The notes beneath the pieces were generated by a model. It saw only the letters and a list, made by a program, of their open reading frames with translations. It made no database searches and was not told where the DNA came from. From Methanomassiliicoccales archaeon UBA280 (lineage in GTDB: Archaea; Thermoplasmatota; Thermoplasmata; SG8-5): a stretch of DNA of 31,900 nt. The translations under genes and the position numbers were made by a program. Of this stretch, positions 8,155 through 16,866 are shown piece by piece; position 1 is the first letter of the stretch; each line of letters begins with the position of its first letter. The stretch is taken from assembly GCA_002499085.1 (NCBI GenBank), contig DAKD01000010.1:1-31900 (forward strand), in the 5' to 3' direction.

Positions 8155-9150
8155 CTATTGATGGCTTTTTCCATATAAAGAGTCTGGCATTCCGCACAGG
8201 GGCTTCCTGCAGCTCACATATGTGTTCGAAACCGCGAACCCCGAATTCATGTAAAGGCTCAGCGCCCCGGTGGGGCTGTCCGAGTCCACGCCCAGGCGGG
8301 CTTCGGCCATGCCCCTGGCCGCGAGCTCGCGCATGCTTTTTGAGAGCAGTGCGGCGGCAATCCCGCGCCTCCTCCAAGGCCTGGACACGCATATGCTGCT
8401 GATGTATCCCCTCTTCCTGTTCAGCATATCATTCTCCTGCGATTTGATGTAGTTCCTGACGCTTCCCACGACCTCGCCGTCGGCCAAGGCCACGAACCAA
8501 AGTGACAGGTCGAACAGGGACGACCCGACAATATCCTCCAATCTCTCGTCCGACCAGTTCTTCGGGCTGTACCCCCACTGGTCTTTGAACGCATCCCTTG
8601 AGACGGCCCATGCCTCTTTCAGCCCACCCTCTGTAACCACGGTCAGAGTGATCCCTTCGGGCAATTTCACCTCCTGTAGGTCATTAAGCGGCCGCAGCAT
8701 CTCGAAGAAGAACCTGGCGGGCTCATATCCCCGGGCCTTGACCAGCGAATCCAGCTCGGTCCCGGGCACTGTCTGCGTCTCCAGAAATTTCTCTCCGATC
8801 TCCGGATGCCCTTCCGAGATCTCCAGAAGCCTTGCCTCGGCCCAGTCCATTAGCCTGGCCCTCAGCCCCTCATATTCCGGAAGTGCGGCGCTCTGATGGG
8901 AGTAAAGCCTCTGCCCTTCCGCGACGTCGCGCCACCATATCAATGCGTGGCCGACGATTTTCCCCCCTGCCTCGGCTGCAACCGCGTTCCTGGAGGGCAG
9001 TTTGTCCATGAGAGGGGCGAACATGTTGCGGAACGCATCGGTATCATAAACCATGTTCATGCCGTCGGCGAGCCTGCTGACATCGGAAACCTCCTGCATG
9101 GCTCCAAGGTCCTGCTCGCCCATGAACCCGCGTATGAGCGGCTCAGGCAT
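8155..9150 (-). CDS. GNAT-family N-acetyltransferase (tandem GNAT fold)
   Basis: 331 residues, twice the size of one GNAT domain. The C-terminal half carries the acetyl-CoA-binding motif A (ICVSRPWRRRGIAAALLSKS) followed by GALSLYMNSGFAV, the usual motif B end. The N-terminal half has a weaker GNAT-like pattern (AAEAGGKIVGHALIWW). Tandem GNATs include mycothiol-synthase-like enzymes, but the substrate cannot be deduced. The gene lies 4 bases after transaldolase and 5 bases before the DUF4129 gene, and so links the sugar-phosphate genes to the MoxR module. Confidence 0.87.
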   Translation of the reverse strand: MPEPLIRGFMGEQDLGAMQEVSDVSRLADGMNMVYDTDAFRNMFAPLMDKLPSRNAVAAEAGGKIVGHALIWWRDVAEGQRLYSHQSAALPEYEGLRARLMDWAEARLLEISEGHPEIGEKFLETQTVPGTELDSLVKARGYEPARFFFEMLRPLNDLQEVKLPEGITLTVVTEGGLKEAWAVSRDAFKDQWGYSPKNWSDERLEDIVGSSLFDLSLWFVALADGEVVGSVRNYIKSQENDMLNRKRGYISSICVSRPWRRRGIAAALLSKSMRELAARGMAEARLGVDSDSPTGALSLYMNSGFAVSNTYVSCRKPLCGMPDSLYGKSHQ

Positions 9151-9154
9151 GGTC

Positions 9155-9802
9155 TCACTTCTTCGGGACCTTCTCCCAGTCTCTCAGGAAGGCGGCTATG
9201 CCCAGGTCGGTCTGCGGGTGCTTGGTCATCTGCTGCAGCACGGCCCAGGGCACGGTCGAGATATGCGCCCCTGCCTTCGCTGCCTCAAGAACATGAACAG
9301 GGTTTCGCACGCTGGCGACGATTACCTCGGTGTCGAAGGCGTAATTGAGGTATATCTGCACTATGTCCCTGACAACCTGCATTCCCTCGTGGCCAGTATC
9401 GTCGATCCTGCCGATGAAAGGGCTCACAAAAGTGGCCCCTGCCTTCGCAGCAAGCAATGCCTGGTTGGCCGAGAATACCAGTGTGACATTCGTCTTTATC
9501 CCCCTGGAAGAGAGCTCCTTGACGGCTTTGAGGCCTTCCGGGGTCATGGGCACTTTGATGTTGATGTTATCGTGAATCTTTGCCAGCTCCCTGCCCTCCC
9601 TGACCATGCCCTTCGCGTCCGGGCTCACGACCTCCGCGCTTATGGGGCCGTTGACAATGGAGCATATCTCCATGACCACTTCCCTGAATTCCCTGCCTTC
9701 CCTCGCAATGAGGCTCGGGTTTGTCGTAACTCCGTCCAGGATGCCCCAGCTGTTCGCCTCGCGTATCTGCTCCACGTTTGCCGTGTCCAGGAATATCTTC
9801 AT
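9155..9802 (-). CDS. tal: Transaldolase (TalC / fructose-6-phosphate aldolase-like subfamily)
   Basis: 215 residues, the length of the short transaldolase subfamily. Visible motifs are FLDTANVEQIREA at the N-terminus, DGVTTNPSLIAREG, the Schiff-base lysine in NIKVPMTPEG (Lys83), NVTLVFSANQA and FVSPFIGRIDD. It transfers dihydroxyacetone units between sugar phosphates in the non-oxidative pentose-phosphate pathway. Its ATG overlaps the transketolase C-subunit stop (TAATG). This fits one pathway with the two upstream genes. Confidence 0.95.
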   Translation of the reverse strand: MKIFLDTANVEQIREANSWGILDGVTTNPSLIAREGREFREVVMEICSIVNGPISAEVVSPDAKGMVREGRELAKIHDNINIKVPMTPEGLKAVKELSSRGIKTNVTLVFSANQALLAAKAGATFVSPFIGRIDDTGHEGMQVVRDIVQIYLNYAFDTEVIVASVRNPVHVLEAAKAGAHISTVPWAVLQQMTKHPQTDLGIAAFLRDWEKVPKK

Positions 9803-10764
9803 TACCTTCCTCTCCTCTTTATCACGTCATGGGCCCCGTCGACAATGTTGTCCACGGTAAGCCCGTACTTCTCCATGAGCTCGTCAGGCTCCCCGGACTC
9901 GCCGAACGAATCCGGGATTCCGACCCTCTTCATGGGTACATGTGCATTCTCAACCAGGACGAGGGCGACAGCCGCGCCCATGCCCATCACATGGCTGTGC
10001 TCCTCCGCGGTGACAATGCAGCCAGTTTCTCTCGCCGCCTTGACCAGTATCTTGTCGTCCAGCGGCTTTATTGTGGACAGGTTGATTACCCTGGCGCTGA
10101 CCTGGTGCTTCGCAAGCTCTTCGGCAGCCTCAAGGCACTTGGCCACCATTATGCCTGTTCCGACAAGAGTGACGTCATCCCCGTCCCGCATGAGCGAGGC
10201 CTTGCCTATCTCGAAGCCCTGGCAGTCCTTTCCGCCCGTGCATACAGGGACATTCGCCCTTCCAATCCTGATGTAAACCGGGCCCTCGTAATCCGCGGCC
10301 GCGAGAATGGCCTTCTCCGTCTCGGGGGCGTCTGCCGGCACGATCACTGTCATGTTGGGCAGCGCCCTCATCAGGGCCAGGTCCTCTATCATCTGGTGAG
10401 TGGCGCCGTCAGCGCCCACGGTTATGCCTGCATGGGTGGCCACCAGCTTCACGTTCAGCCTCGGGTAGCAGACGCTCTGCCTTATCTGGTCATAGACCCG
10501 GCCTGTTCCGAATATCGCGAATGTGCTTGCGAACACGACCTTTCCAGTGGACGCTAGTCCCGCACAGGCGCTGACCATGTTCTGTTCAGCAATGCCGAAG
10601 TTGAAATGCCTCTCGGGGAATTCCTCCGCGAAGGCAGCCGTTCCGACGGATGAGGAAAGGTCCGCGCTTGCCACGACCACTTCCTTGTGGGAGTTTCCCA
10701 AAGCAACCAGTGCCCTCGAGAAAGCCGGCCTCTGCGGCTCGTAGTCCCAACCGCTCTTCTTCAT
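9802..10764 (-). CDS. Transketolase, C-terminal subunit
   Basis: 320 residues covering the pyrimidine-binding and C-terminal domains of transketolase, as in archaea with split enzymes. GIAEQNMVSACAGLASTGK carries the glutamate that activates thiamine diphosphate. GITVGADGATHQMIEDLALM and NMTVIVPADAPETEKAI are family hallmarks. The protein must pair with the N-terminal subunit encoded just upstream, with which its gene overlaps by four bases (ATGA). It moves two-carbon ketol units between sugar phosphates. Confidence 0.95.
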   Translation of the reverse strand: MKKSGWDYEPQRPAFSRALVALGNSHKEVVVASADLSSSVGTAAFAEEFPERHFNFGIAEQNMVSACAGLASTGKVVFASTFAIFGTGRVYDQIRQSVCYPRLNVKLVATHAGITVGADGATHQMIEDLALMRALPNMTVIVPADAPETEKAILAAADYEGPVYIRIGRANVPVCTGGKDCQGFEIGKASLMRDGDDVTLVGTGIMVAKCLEAAEELAKHQVSARVINLSTIKPLDDKILVKAARETGCIVTAEEHSHVMGMGAAVALVLVENAHVPMKRVGIPDSFGESGEPDELMEKYGLTVDNIVDGAHDVIKRRGR

Positions 10765-11600
10765 GCGTCTCCCCCCAGCTCAGACATCGCGACCTTGTAC
10801 TGCTCGTCGCTCGGCACCTTGCCGTGGAACCCGACCGCCCCTTCCATGAAGCTCACGCCCTTGCCCTTTATCGTGTGGGCTATGATAATCGTGGGCATGC
10901 CCTTGGTCTGCTTGGCCTTCTGGAGTGTCTCGAGGAGCTCTCCGATGCTGTGGCCGTTGGCCTCGAGCACGTTCCACCCGAAGGCGCGCCATTTGTCGGC
11001 CAGGGGCTCGATGGACATGATTTTATGCGTCGGCCCATCAAGTTGCAGCCTGTTCCTGTCGATTATGGCTATGAGGTTGTCCAGCTTGAAGAAGGACGCT
11101 GCCATGGCCGCCTCCCATATCTGGCCGCAGTCGTTCTCGCCGTCGCCGACCATCACGTAAACGTAATACGGTTTTCTGTCCAGCTTGCCCGCGAGCGCCA
11201 TTCCCAGGCCCATGCTCAGCCCCTGGCCCTCGGAGCCGGTGGATGCCTCCACTCCCGGTGTCTTCCTCATGTCAGGGTGGCCCTGCAGCCTGGTGCCGAT
11301 CTTCCTGAAGGTCTTGAGCTCATCCAGCGGGAAATAGCCTGCTTCTGCCAGGCAGGCATACAGCGCAGGCGCGGCATGGCCCTTGCTGAGTACGAACCTG
11401 TCCCTGTCAGGCCATGTTGGCTCTTCCGGCCTGTGGTTCATCAATGCGAAATAAAGCGAGACCATGATGTCAGTGGCCGACAGCGAGCCACCGGGATGGC
11501 CCGAGCCTGCCTCGTAGATCATCCTGACTATGTGGATCCTGACCTTCTTGGCCACGGCCTCCAACTCTTTCAGCCTGTCCGCGGAAACTGGGATGTCCAT
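10761..11600 (-). CDS. Transketolase, N-terminal subunit (thiamine diphosphate-binding)
   Basis: 279 residues from the ATG at 11600, chosen because GGGTGAGG stands directly upstream and an upstream in-frame codon would overlap the promoter. Motifs are GSGHPGGSLSATDIMVSLYF, SKGHAAPALYA, and the diphosphate/Mg2+-binding VGDGENDCGQIWEAAMAA through DNLIAIIDRN. It is the first gene of a run of nine - strand genes and forms the enzyme with the following C-subunit. Confidence 0.95.
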   Translation of the reverse strand: MDIPVSADRLKELEAVAKKVRIHIVRMIYEAGSGHPGGSLSATDIMVSLYFALMNHRPEEPTWPDRDRFVLSKGHAAPALYACLAEAGYFPLDELKTFRKIGTRLQGHPDMRKTPGVEASTGSEGQGLSMGLGMALAGKLDRKPYYVYVMVGDGENDCGQIWEAAMAASFFKLDNLIAIIDRNRLQLDGPTHKIMSIEPLADKWRAFGWNVLEANGHSIGELLETLQKAKQTKGMPTIIIAHTIKGKGVSFMEGAVGFHGKVPSDEQYKVAMSELGGDA

Positions 11601-11612
11601 GTCCTCACCCTG
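11601..11612 (-). promoter_or_regulatory. Shine-Dalgarno site of transketolase N-subunit
   Basis: On the - strand, GGGTGAGG lies four bases before the ATG at 11600 and decides this start over the upstream codon at 11648. Confidence 0.6.
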
Positions 11613-11636
11613 TATACGGCGGGGGAAAGGGTTGGA

Positions 11637-11646
11637 ATTAATATGC
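11637..11646 (-). promoter_or_regulatory. TATA-like promoter of the transketolase-DUF58 unit
   Basis: On the - strand, CATATTAATT is about 25 bases upstream of a predicted start near 11613. This gives a short leader carrying the GGGTGAGG site. Prediction from spacing and composition only. Confidence 0.5.
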
Positions 11647-11735
11647 ATGTCGGTGGCGGCGTGCGTCGGGCGGCAGTTTGATCGCGTTCGTTCGTGCGGG
11701 ATTTTGGCAGAGGGGACAGGCCCGCATCCGAAACC

Positions 11736-11743
11736 CTTAAAAG
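11736..11743 (+). promoter_or_regulatory. BRE/TATA-like promoter of polC
   Basis: CTTAAAAG is preceded by a purine-rich CGAAA that could serve as BRE. The predicted start is near 11765, leaving a leader of about 85 bases before the ATG at 11851. Confidence 0.5.
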
Positions 11744-11850
11744 CCTATTTTTCAATGCAGAACGGCAAGGGACTAAACCGGGATGCCGTCAAAGGGGGAT
11801 GTTCTAAATCGGTGCTGGTTCAGCCAGCTTGCCCGCTCCGGGAATTTGCC

Positions 11851-14800
11851 ATGACAAAGATAGCAGCCAGCGCCGAGATGAACAGATACTTCCGCCTGCT
11901 TCAGGAAGAGGCGAGCAGATGCTATGCCGCCGCCTCCGAGGCCCGGTCGAAAGGCCTTGACCCTGAACTGGAAGTCGAGATTCCCAGGTCGGAGGACCTT
12001 GCCTCGCGCGTGGAGAAGCTGCTTAACCTCGAGGGCATAGCCGAGATAATCCGGGAGGCCGCGAAGAAACACAACAGGGAGGAGATGTCCATCATCGTTG
12101 CCAAGAAGGTGGCGAACGAGTTCCGCGGCCCCAAGGACAGAGCGCTGGACATAGCAGTGCGCGTTGGACTTGCCGTTCTCACCGAGGGCATCCTGGTCGC
12201 CCCGCTGGACGGCATAGGCGAAGTTAAGATACACGGCTCCGGGGAGTCAAGCTATGTTTCCATCTCATTTGCCGGGCCCATAAGGTCCGCGGGAGGCACG
12301 GGCCAGGCAATGAGCGTGCTCATAGCCGACGTTGTGAGAAATGAACTGGGCATAGGGCCTTACATCGCGACGGAACAGGAAGTCTCCAGATGGCAGGAGG
12401 AGATCCCCCTCTACAAGCGGCTTGTCAATCTCCAGTATCTGCCCTCGGAAGAGGAGATAGGGCACATCATCCGGGGCTGCAGGATATGCGTGGACGGCGA
12501 GGGAACAGAGGATTCAGAGATAACCGGCTACAGGGATCTGCCCAGGATCGAAACTAACAGGGTAAGGGGCGGCGCCTGCCTGGTGGTCGCCGAGGGCATC
12601 GCCCTCAAGGCCAAGAAGCTGAAGGGCCATGTCGGAAAGCTGAAGCTGGACGGCTGGGAATTCCTGAACAAGATTGTGAAAGACAAGTCTGACGACCCGG
12701 GGAAAGGCATTGAGCCGAACGAGAAGTTCATCAAGGACATGGTCGCCGGGCGGCCGGTCTACTCGCACCCGAGCAGCAAGGGCGGGTTCAGACTCCGGTA
12801 CGGCCGGTCAAGGACTTGCGGGCTGGCATCCATAAGCTTGCATCCCTCGGTCATGTATCTCATGCAGGAGACCATCGCTGTGGGCACGCAGATCAAGATA
12901 GAACGGCCCGGAAAGGCAGGGATATCCACGCCCTGCGACATGCTCGAACCGCCGCTGGTCCTGATGAAGAACGGGGATCTGGTCCGGCTTCGCGACACAG
13001 AGCAGGCCAAGAAGCTGACCCTGGACAGGATCGACAGGATAGTGGACATGGGCGAGATACTGATCCCGGTGGGGGAGTTCCTGGAGAACAACCATCCTCT
13101 TGTCCAGGGCGTTTTCGACACGGGCTGGTACAGGGCAGAACTCGATGCCCTGGGCATTGAGATCCCAGATAATCTCGAAACAATGGACCTGGAAACAGCC
13201 CTGGGCCTGGCCAGGAAGAAGAAGGCTCCGCTGCACCCGAGATTCACGCTGATGTGGAACAACCTGGCCGCGGGCCAGGTGAGTGAACTGAGAGAGGCGG
13301 TCGGAACAAAGGGAAAAGTCTCGGGCGAAGAGCTGGAGATGCCCGACGAGGAGGAAACAAGGAACATGTTCATCGAGCTGCGGCTGCCCTACCGGATAAA
13401 GGGGGGCACGCTGAGGGCCGAGAACGGACCGGCGCTCATGGCCTCGCTCGGCCTCGGCGGGAAATCCAAGCCGTTGAAGGGCGAGTTCAAAGACACACTG
13501 GAGTATGTCTCGGCCCTGGCAGGCTTCAGAATCATGGACACCCGCGGGACATACATCGGCGCGAGAATGGCCAGGCCGGAGAAGGCCGCCATGAGGAAGA
13601 TGGACCCTCCGGTTCACGGCCTTTTCCCCGTGGGAGAGGGCGGAGGCCCCCAGCGGCTCATGTCCAAAGCCTCGGAGTCCATGGCAAGGGCCGAATTGGA
13701 GCTCGAAGTGAGGAAATGCCGGGACTGCGGCAAGACCACATACATGCCCCAGTGCGAATGCGGCGGCCACACTATTTCCAGGGGGATGTCGGCCTACCAG
13801 GACGTGGACATGTACTCGACCTTCAAGCATGCGTGCATGAAGTTGGGCATGGTGAACATCCCCGAAGTCAAGGGCGTCCAGGGCATGATATCCAAATTCA
13901 AGACCGTGGAAATGCCCGAGAAAGCGATGCTCAGGGCCAAGAACGACGTATGGGTGTTCAAGGACGGGACCTCTAGATTCGACTGCACGGACGCGCCGCT
14001 GACTCATTTCAAGCCGATAGAGATCGGCACATCCCTTGAGAGGCTCAGGGAACTCGGGTACGCGGTCGACATCGACGGAAAGCCGCTCGAGTTCATGGAC
14101 CAGGTCATAGAGCTCCGCACCCAGGACATTGTCCTGCCCGAGTCGGGGGGCGATTACTTTCTCAAGGTCTCGCGCTTCGTGGACGACCTGCTCACGGATT
14201 TTTACGGACTGAAACCGTATTACAAAGCCAGGAAGAGGAGCGACCTGGTCGGGGCCTCCATGCTGGGCCTATCCCCCCACACTTCCGGAGGGGTGCTGTG
14301 CCGTCTGATCGGGTTCTGCAAGGCCAGCGTGGGCTACGCTCACCCGTTCTTCCATGCCGCGAAGAGAAGGAACTGCGACGGCGACGAGGACTGCTTCATG
14401 CTGCTCATGGACGGGCTCCTTAACTTCTCTGTTTCATATCTTCCGGAGAAGCGCGGCGGCAGGATGGACGCGCCCCTGGTGCTGATGACCAGGATAGACC
14501 CGAACGAGATTGACAAGGAAGCGCACAACATCGACGTCATGCGCCATTACCCCCTGGAAATGTACCTTGCGGGAACAGAGAACCTGAGCGCCAAGTCATT
14601 CGAGAAGAAGCTGGATACGGTCGGCTCGAGGATAGGCTCCAACATCCAGTACGAGGGCTTCGGGTACACGCTGGACACGGCAGACATCTCAGGAGGCCCG
14701 ACAGTGTCGGCCTACAAGACCCTGGAGAGCATGGACGACAAGACCCAGATACAGCTCCGGCTGGCCAGGCTCATATCCGCGGTGGACGAGAAGGACGTCG

Positions 14801-15123
14801 CGGAGCGCCTGCTCAACAATCACTTCATCCCGGACATGATAGGCAATCTCAGGACATTCTCCAACCAGAAGCTGAGATGCACCAAGTGCAAGGCCAAGTA
14901 CAGGCGCATGCCCCTGGGCGGGAAATGCAGGTGCGGCAATCCTCTCACACTGACGGTGCACGTGAAGAGCGTCATGAAGTATCTGGACATCAGTAAGGCC
15001 ATTGCAAGGGATTTCGACGTCTCGCCTTATGTCAGCGAGCGCATAGAGTTGCTGGAGGAGAGCATGTGCTCTCTCTTCGAGAACGACAAAGTGAAAGACT
15101 GCAAAATCACAGACTATTTCTAG
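11851..15123 (+). CDS. polC: DNA polymerase D (PolII), large catalytic subunit DP2
   Basis: 1090 residues from the ATG at 11851; an in-frame GTG at 11812 is a weaker alternative. DP2 is the catalytic subunit of the replicative D-family polymerase of non-crenarchaeal archaea and works with DP1 (not in this window). The catalytic loop RNCDGDED places the metal-binding aspartates at 843 and 845. Two Cys-rich zinc-binding modules are visible, CRDCGKTTYMPQCECGG (from about 623) and CTKCKAKYRRMPLGGKCRCG (from about 1010). GGTGQAMSVL and GGPQRLMSKASE are conserved regions. Length and continuity show no intein, which many DP2 genes have. The stop lies two bases from the convergent MIPS stop. Confidence 0.97.
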   Translation: MTKIAASAEMNRYFRLLQEEASRCYAAASEARSKGLDPELEVEIPRSEDLASRVEKLLNLEGIAEIIREAAKKHNREEMSIIVAKKVANEFRGPKDRALDIAVRVGLAVLTEGILVAPLDGIGEVKIHGSGESSYVSISFAGPIRSAGGTGQAMSVLIADVVRNELGIGPYIATEQEVSRWQEEIPLYKRLVNLQYLPSEEEIGHIIRGCRICVDGEGTEDSEITGYRDLPRIETNRVRGGACLVVAEGIALKAKKLKGHVGKLKLDGWEFLNKIVKDKSDDPGKGIEPNEKFIKDMVAGRPVYSHPSSKGGFRLRYGRSRTCGLASISLHPSVMYLMQETIAVGTQIKIERPGKAGISTPCDMLEPPLVLMKNGDLVRLRDTEQAKKLTLDRIDRIVDMGEILIPVGEFLENNHPLVQGVFDTGWYRAELDALGIEIPDNLETMDLETALGLARKKKAPLHPRFTLMWNNLAAGQVSELREAVGTKGKVSGEELEMPDEEETRNMFIELRLPYRIKGGTLRAENGPALMASLGLGGKSKPLKGEFKDTLEYVSALAGFRIMDTRGTYIGARMARPEKAAMRKMDPPVHGLFPVGEGGGPQRLMSKASESMARAELELEVRKCRDCGKTTYMPQCECGGHTISRGMSAYQDVDMYSTFKHACMKLGMVNIPEVKGVQGMISKFKTVEMPEKAMLRAKNDVWVFKDGTSRFDCTDAPLTHFKPIEIGTSLERLRELGYAVDIDGKPLEFMDQVIELRTQDIVLPESGGDYFLKVSRFVDDLLTDFYGLKPYYKARKRSDLVGASMLGLSPHTSGGVLCRLIGFCKASVGYAHPFFHAAKRRNCDGDEDCFMLLMDGLLNFSVSYLPEKRGGRMDAPLVLMTRIDPNEIDKEAHNIDVMRHYPLEMYLAGTENLSAKSFEKKLDTVGSRIGSNIQYEGFGYTLDTADISGGPTVSAYKTLESMDDKTQIQLRLARLISAVDEKDVAERLLNNHFIPDMIGNLRTFSNQKLRCTKCKAKYRRMPLGGKCRCGNPLTLTVHVKSVMKYLDISKAIARDFDVSPYVSERIELLEESMCSLFENDKVKDCKITDYF

Positions 15124-15125
15124 GC

Positions 15126-16196
15126 TCAGCGGTCCAGTTTCCCGGCGATGAAGTCCTCGACCTTCTGGTAGCACACCGAGTCGGGGAACTGCTTCGGGGG
15201 ATGCTTGAAGAAATACGAGGAAATGCTCTCCAGCTGTCCGCCGATGCCCCTGTCCTGGGCTATCTTGACGCAACGTATGGCGTCAACCATCACGCCTCCC
15301 GAGTCGGGTGAGTCTTCCACCTGGAGCTTGAGGTCTATCTTGAAAGGCGCGTTTCCGAATTTCTTTCCCGAGATGTAGATGTGGCAGACCTTCTTGTCCC
15401 CGAGGAACTCGACATAGTCGCTGGGACCGACCCTCATCGGAACGTTGTAGGGAATGAGCGAGCTGACTGCCTCAGTCTTGCTTATCCTCTTGGATGATAA
15501 CCTTGACTGTTCCAGCATGTTGAGGAAGTCGGTGTTCCCGCCCACGTTCAGCTGGTAGCTCTCGTCGATTATGCCGCCCCTCTTGACAATCATCTCGGCC
15601 AGCATCCTGTGTATGATGGTTGCGCCTATCTGGCTCTTGATATCGTCGCCGGCGATGGGTATGCCTGCCTTCTTGAACTTGGCAGACCACTCGGTCGTGG
15701 AGGCTATGAACTCGGGTATGGCGTTTATCATCCCGCACCCGGCCTTCAGGCATTCGCCCGCGAAGTACCTGGTCGCCTTTGCGCTGCCCACCGGGAGGTA
15801 GTTGATGAGCATATCAGCATCCGATTCCCTGAGGACTTTGGCCACGTCAACTGGCTTCTGCCTCGGGTCTACCGGCACCTTCTTGGCCAGCTGCTCCCCT
15901 ATCCCGTCGAGGACCTGCGACTTCTGGACGATGACGCCCTTCTTCTTGACCTTGGAGATCTCCCATGTGTTGTTCGGAGGCGCACGTATCGCATCGGCCA
16001 GATCCTTCCCGACCTTGTTCTTGTTGACGTCGAATGCGGCCACGAACTTGATGTCCTTTATCCTGTATTTCCCAAGTACTGGGTGCATTATGCCGGGTAT
16101 GAATTTGACACTGTCCATCGGGCCGTAGTACTCCACTCCCTGAATGACTGACGAGCAGCAGTTTCCCACACCCGCGACGGCAACCTTGATCACCAT
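15126..16196 (-). CDS. myo-Inositol-1-phosphate synthase
   Basis: 356 residues from the ATG at 16196, preceded by GGAAGGTGG; a GTG at 16205 overlaps that site. The N-terminal Rossmann fold reads VIKVAVAGVGNCCSSVIQG. The catalytic lysine region is GDDIKSQIGATIIHRMLAE, and LNVGGNTDFLNM follows. It converts glucose-6-phosphate to inositol phosphate using NAD. In archaea the product feeds archaetidylinositol lipids or the solute di-myo-inositol phosphate. Neighbouring AIPS and PAP2 genes point to the lipid route. It has its own promoter, although it follows AIPS on the same strand. Confidence 0.95.
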   Translation of the reverse strand: MVIKVAVAGVGNCCSSVIQGVEYYGPMDSVKFIPGIMHPVLGKYRIKDIKFVAAFDVNKNKVGKDLADAIRAPPNNTWEISKVKKKGVIVQKSQVLDGIGEQLAKKVPVDPRQKPVDVAKVLRESDADMLINYLPVGSAKATRYFAGECLKAGCGMINAIPEFIASTTEWSAKFKKAGIPIAGDDIKSQIGATIIHRMLAEMIVKRGGIIDESYQLNVGGNTDFLNMLEQSRLSSKRISKTEAVSSLIPYNVPMRVGPSDYVEFLGDKKVCHIYISGKKFGNAPFKIDLKLQVEDSPDSGGVMVDAIRCVKIAQDRGIGGQLESISSYFFKHPPKQFPDSVCYQKVEDFIAGKLDR

Positions 16197-16201
16197 AATG
16201 T

Positions 16202-16210
16202 CCACCTTCC
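16202..16210 (-). promoter_or_regulatory. Shine-Dalgarno site of MIPS
   Basis: On the - strand GGAAGGTGG ends five bases before the ATG at 16196, which favours that start over the GTG at 16205. Confidence 0.7.
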
Positions 16211-16237
16211 AAGCACACTCGATTGTCCTGAATGACT

Positions 16238-16245
16238 GTTATATG
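16238..16245 (-). promoter_or_regulatory. TATA-like promoter of MIPS
   Basis: CATATAAC on the - strand predicts a start near 16217 and a 20-base leader that contains the Shine-Dalgarno site. Confidence 0.5.
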
Positions 16246-16269
16246 CTGGGATATTGGGAATGGATTTAA

Positions 16270-16866
16270 CTATATATTCTTATTGGTTTTATAAAAGTAG
16301 AATATCCTCTGGAAAACTGTCAAGTATCCCAATATGGCCAGAGCCACAATCCCGTAGGTGAGGAAGCCCAGCACTCCTGTGACGCAGAATATTATCAGCC
16401 GCTCGGGCCTCTCAACCAGGCCCCTGCCCATCATGGGCACGCCCTTGGCCTCCGCGAGCGAGCGCACGTAACTTGTGAGCAGCGCTCCGGAAAGCGCAGC
16501 CAGGCCCCAGAACAGGCCGGAGAACCCCAGGAAATCGCCGATATGGCCGCCGAGTATCACCGCGCAGAAAATGGCGCAGTCGGAGAATCTGTCGGAAACA
16601 GAGTCGAAGAACGCGCCTCCGACGGTGGCGCGCTTGGCATACCTGGCAACCAGCCCGTCCAGCACATCCGCGCATGCCCCGAAAAATATGAGCACGCATC
16701 CGACGATTATCTCGCCTATGTACAGGAAGTAAGCTGCCGCCAGGGTTATTCCCAGGCCTATGGCAGTGAGAACGTTCGGCGTGAACCCGGCCTTTGCAAG
16801 GCGCCGCGCCATGGGCCTCAGCAACGTGTCCGACCTGCGCTTCAGGTTGCCGCTGACCGTCAGCAT
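16270..16866 (-). CDS. Archaetidylinositol phosphate synthase (CDP-alcohol phosphatidyltransferase)
   Basis: 198 residues from the ATG at 16866, with GGGAGGGG immediately upstream. The frame is open further upstream but there it is only a shadow of PAP2. The complete CDP-alcohol phosphotransferase motif D-x2-DG-x2-AR-x8-G-x3-D-x3-D is present (Asp67, Asp70, Arg75, Gly84, Asp88, Asp92; DVLDGLVAR through GAFFDSVSD). Several membrane helices follow, as expected for this integral membrane family. With MIPS next to it, the likely reaction is CDP-archaeol plus inositol-1-phosphate giving archaetidylinositol phosphate. It overlaps PAP2 by seven bases. Confidence 0.9.
   Translation of the reverse strand: MLTVSGNLKRRSDTLLRPMARRLAKAGFTPNVLTAIGLGITLAAAYFLYIGEIIVGCVLIFFGACADVLDGLVARYAKRATVGGAFFDSVSDRFSDCAIFCAVILGGHIGDFLGFSGLFWGLAALSGALLTSYVRSLAEAKGVPMMGRGLVERPERLIIFCVTGVLGFLTYGIVALAILGYLTVFQRIFYFYKTNKNI

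Noticed and set aside
8150..8392. Upstream extension of the DUF4129 protein
   Set aside because: It overlaps the GNAT gene in another frame; the ATG at 8149 has a good Shine-Dalgarno.
11530..11850. Upstream extension of polC
   Set aside because: It runs through the transketolase start and both promoters and is not protein-like; conserved DP2 sequence begins near 11851.
11851..15123. Intein in DP2
   Set aside because: DP2 genes often carry inteins, but conserved motifs are continuous here and the length fits an uninterrupted protein.
15121..15128. Missing terminator between polC and MIPS
   Set aside because: Two bases separate the convergent stops, but tight convergent ends are common in compact archaeal genomes and need no special explanation.
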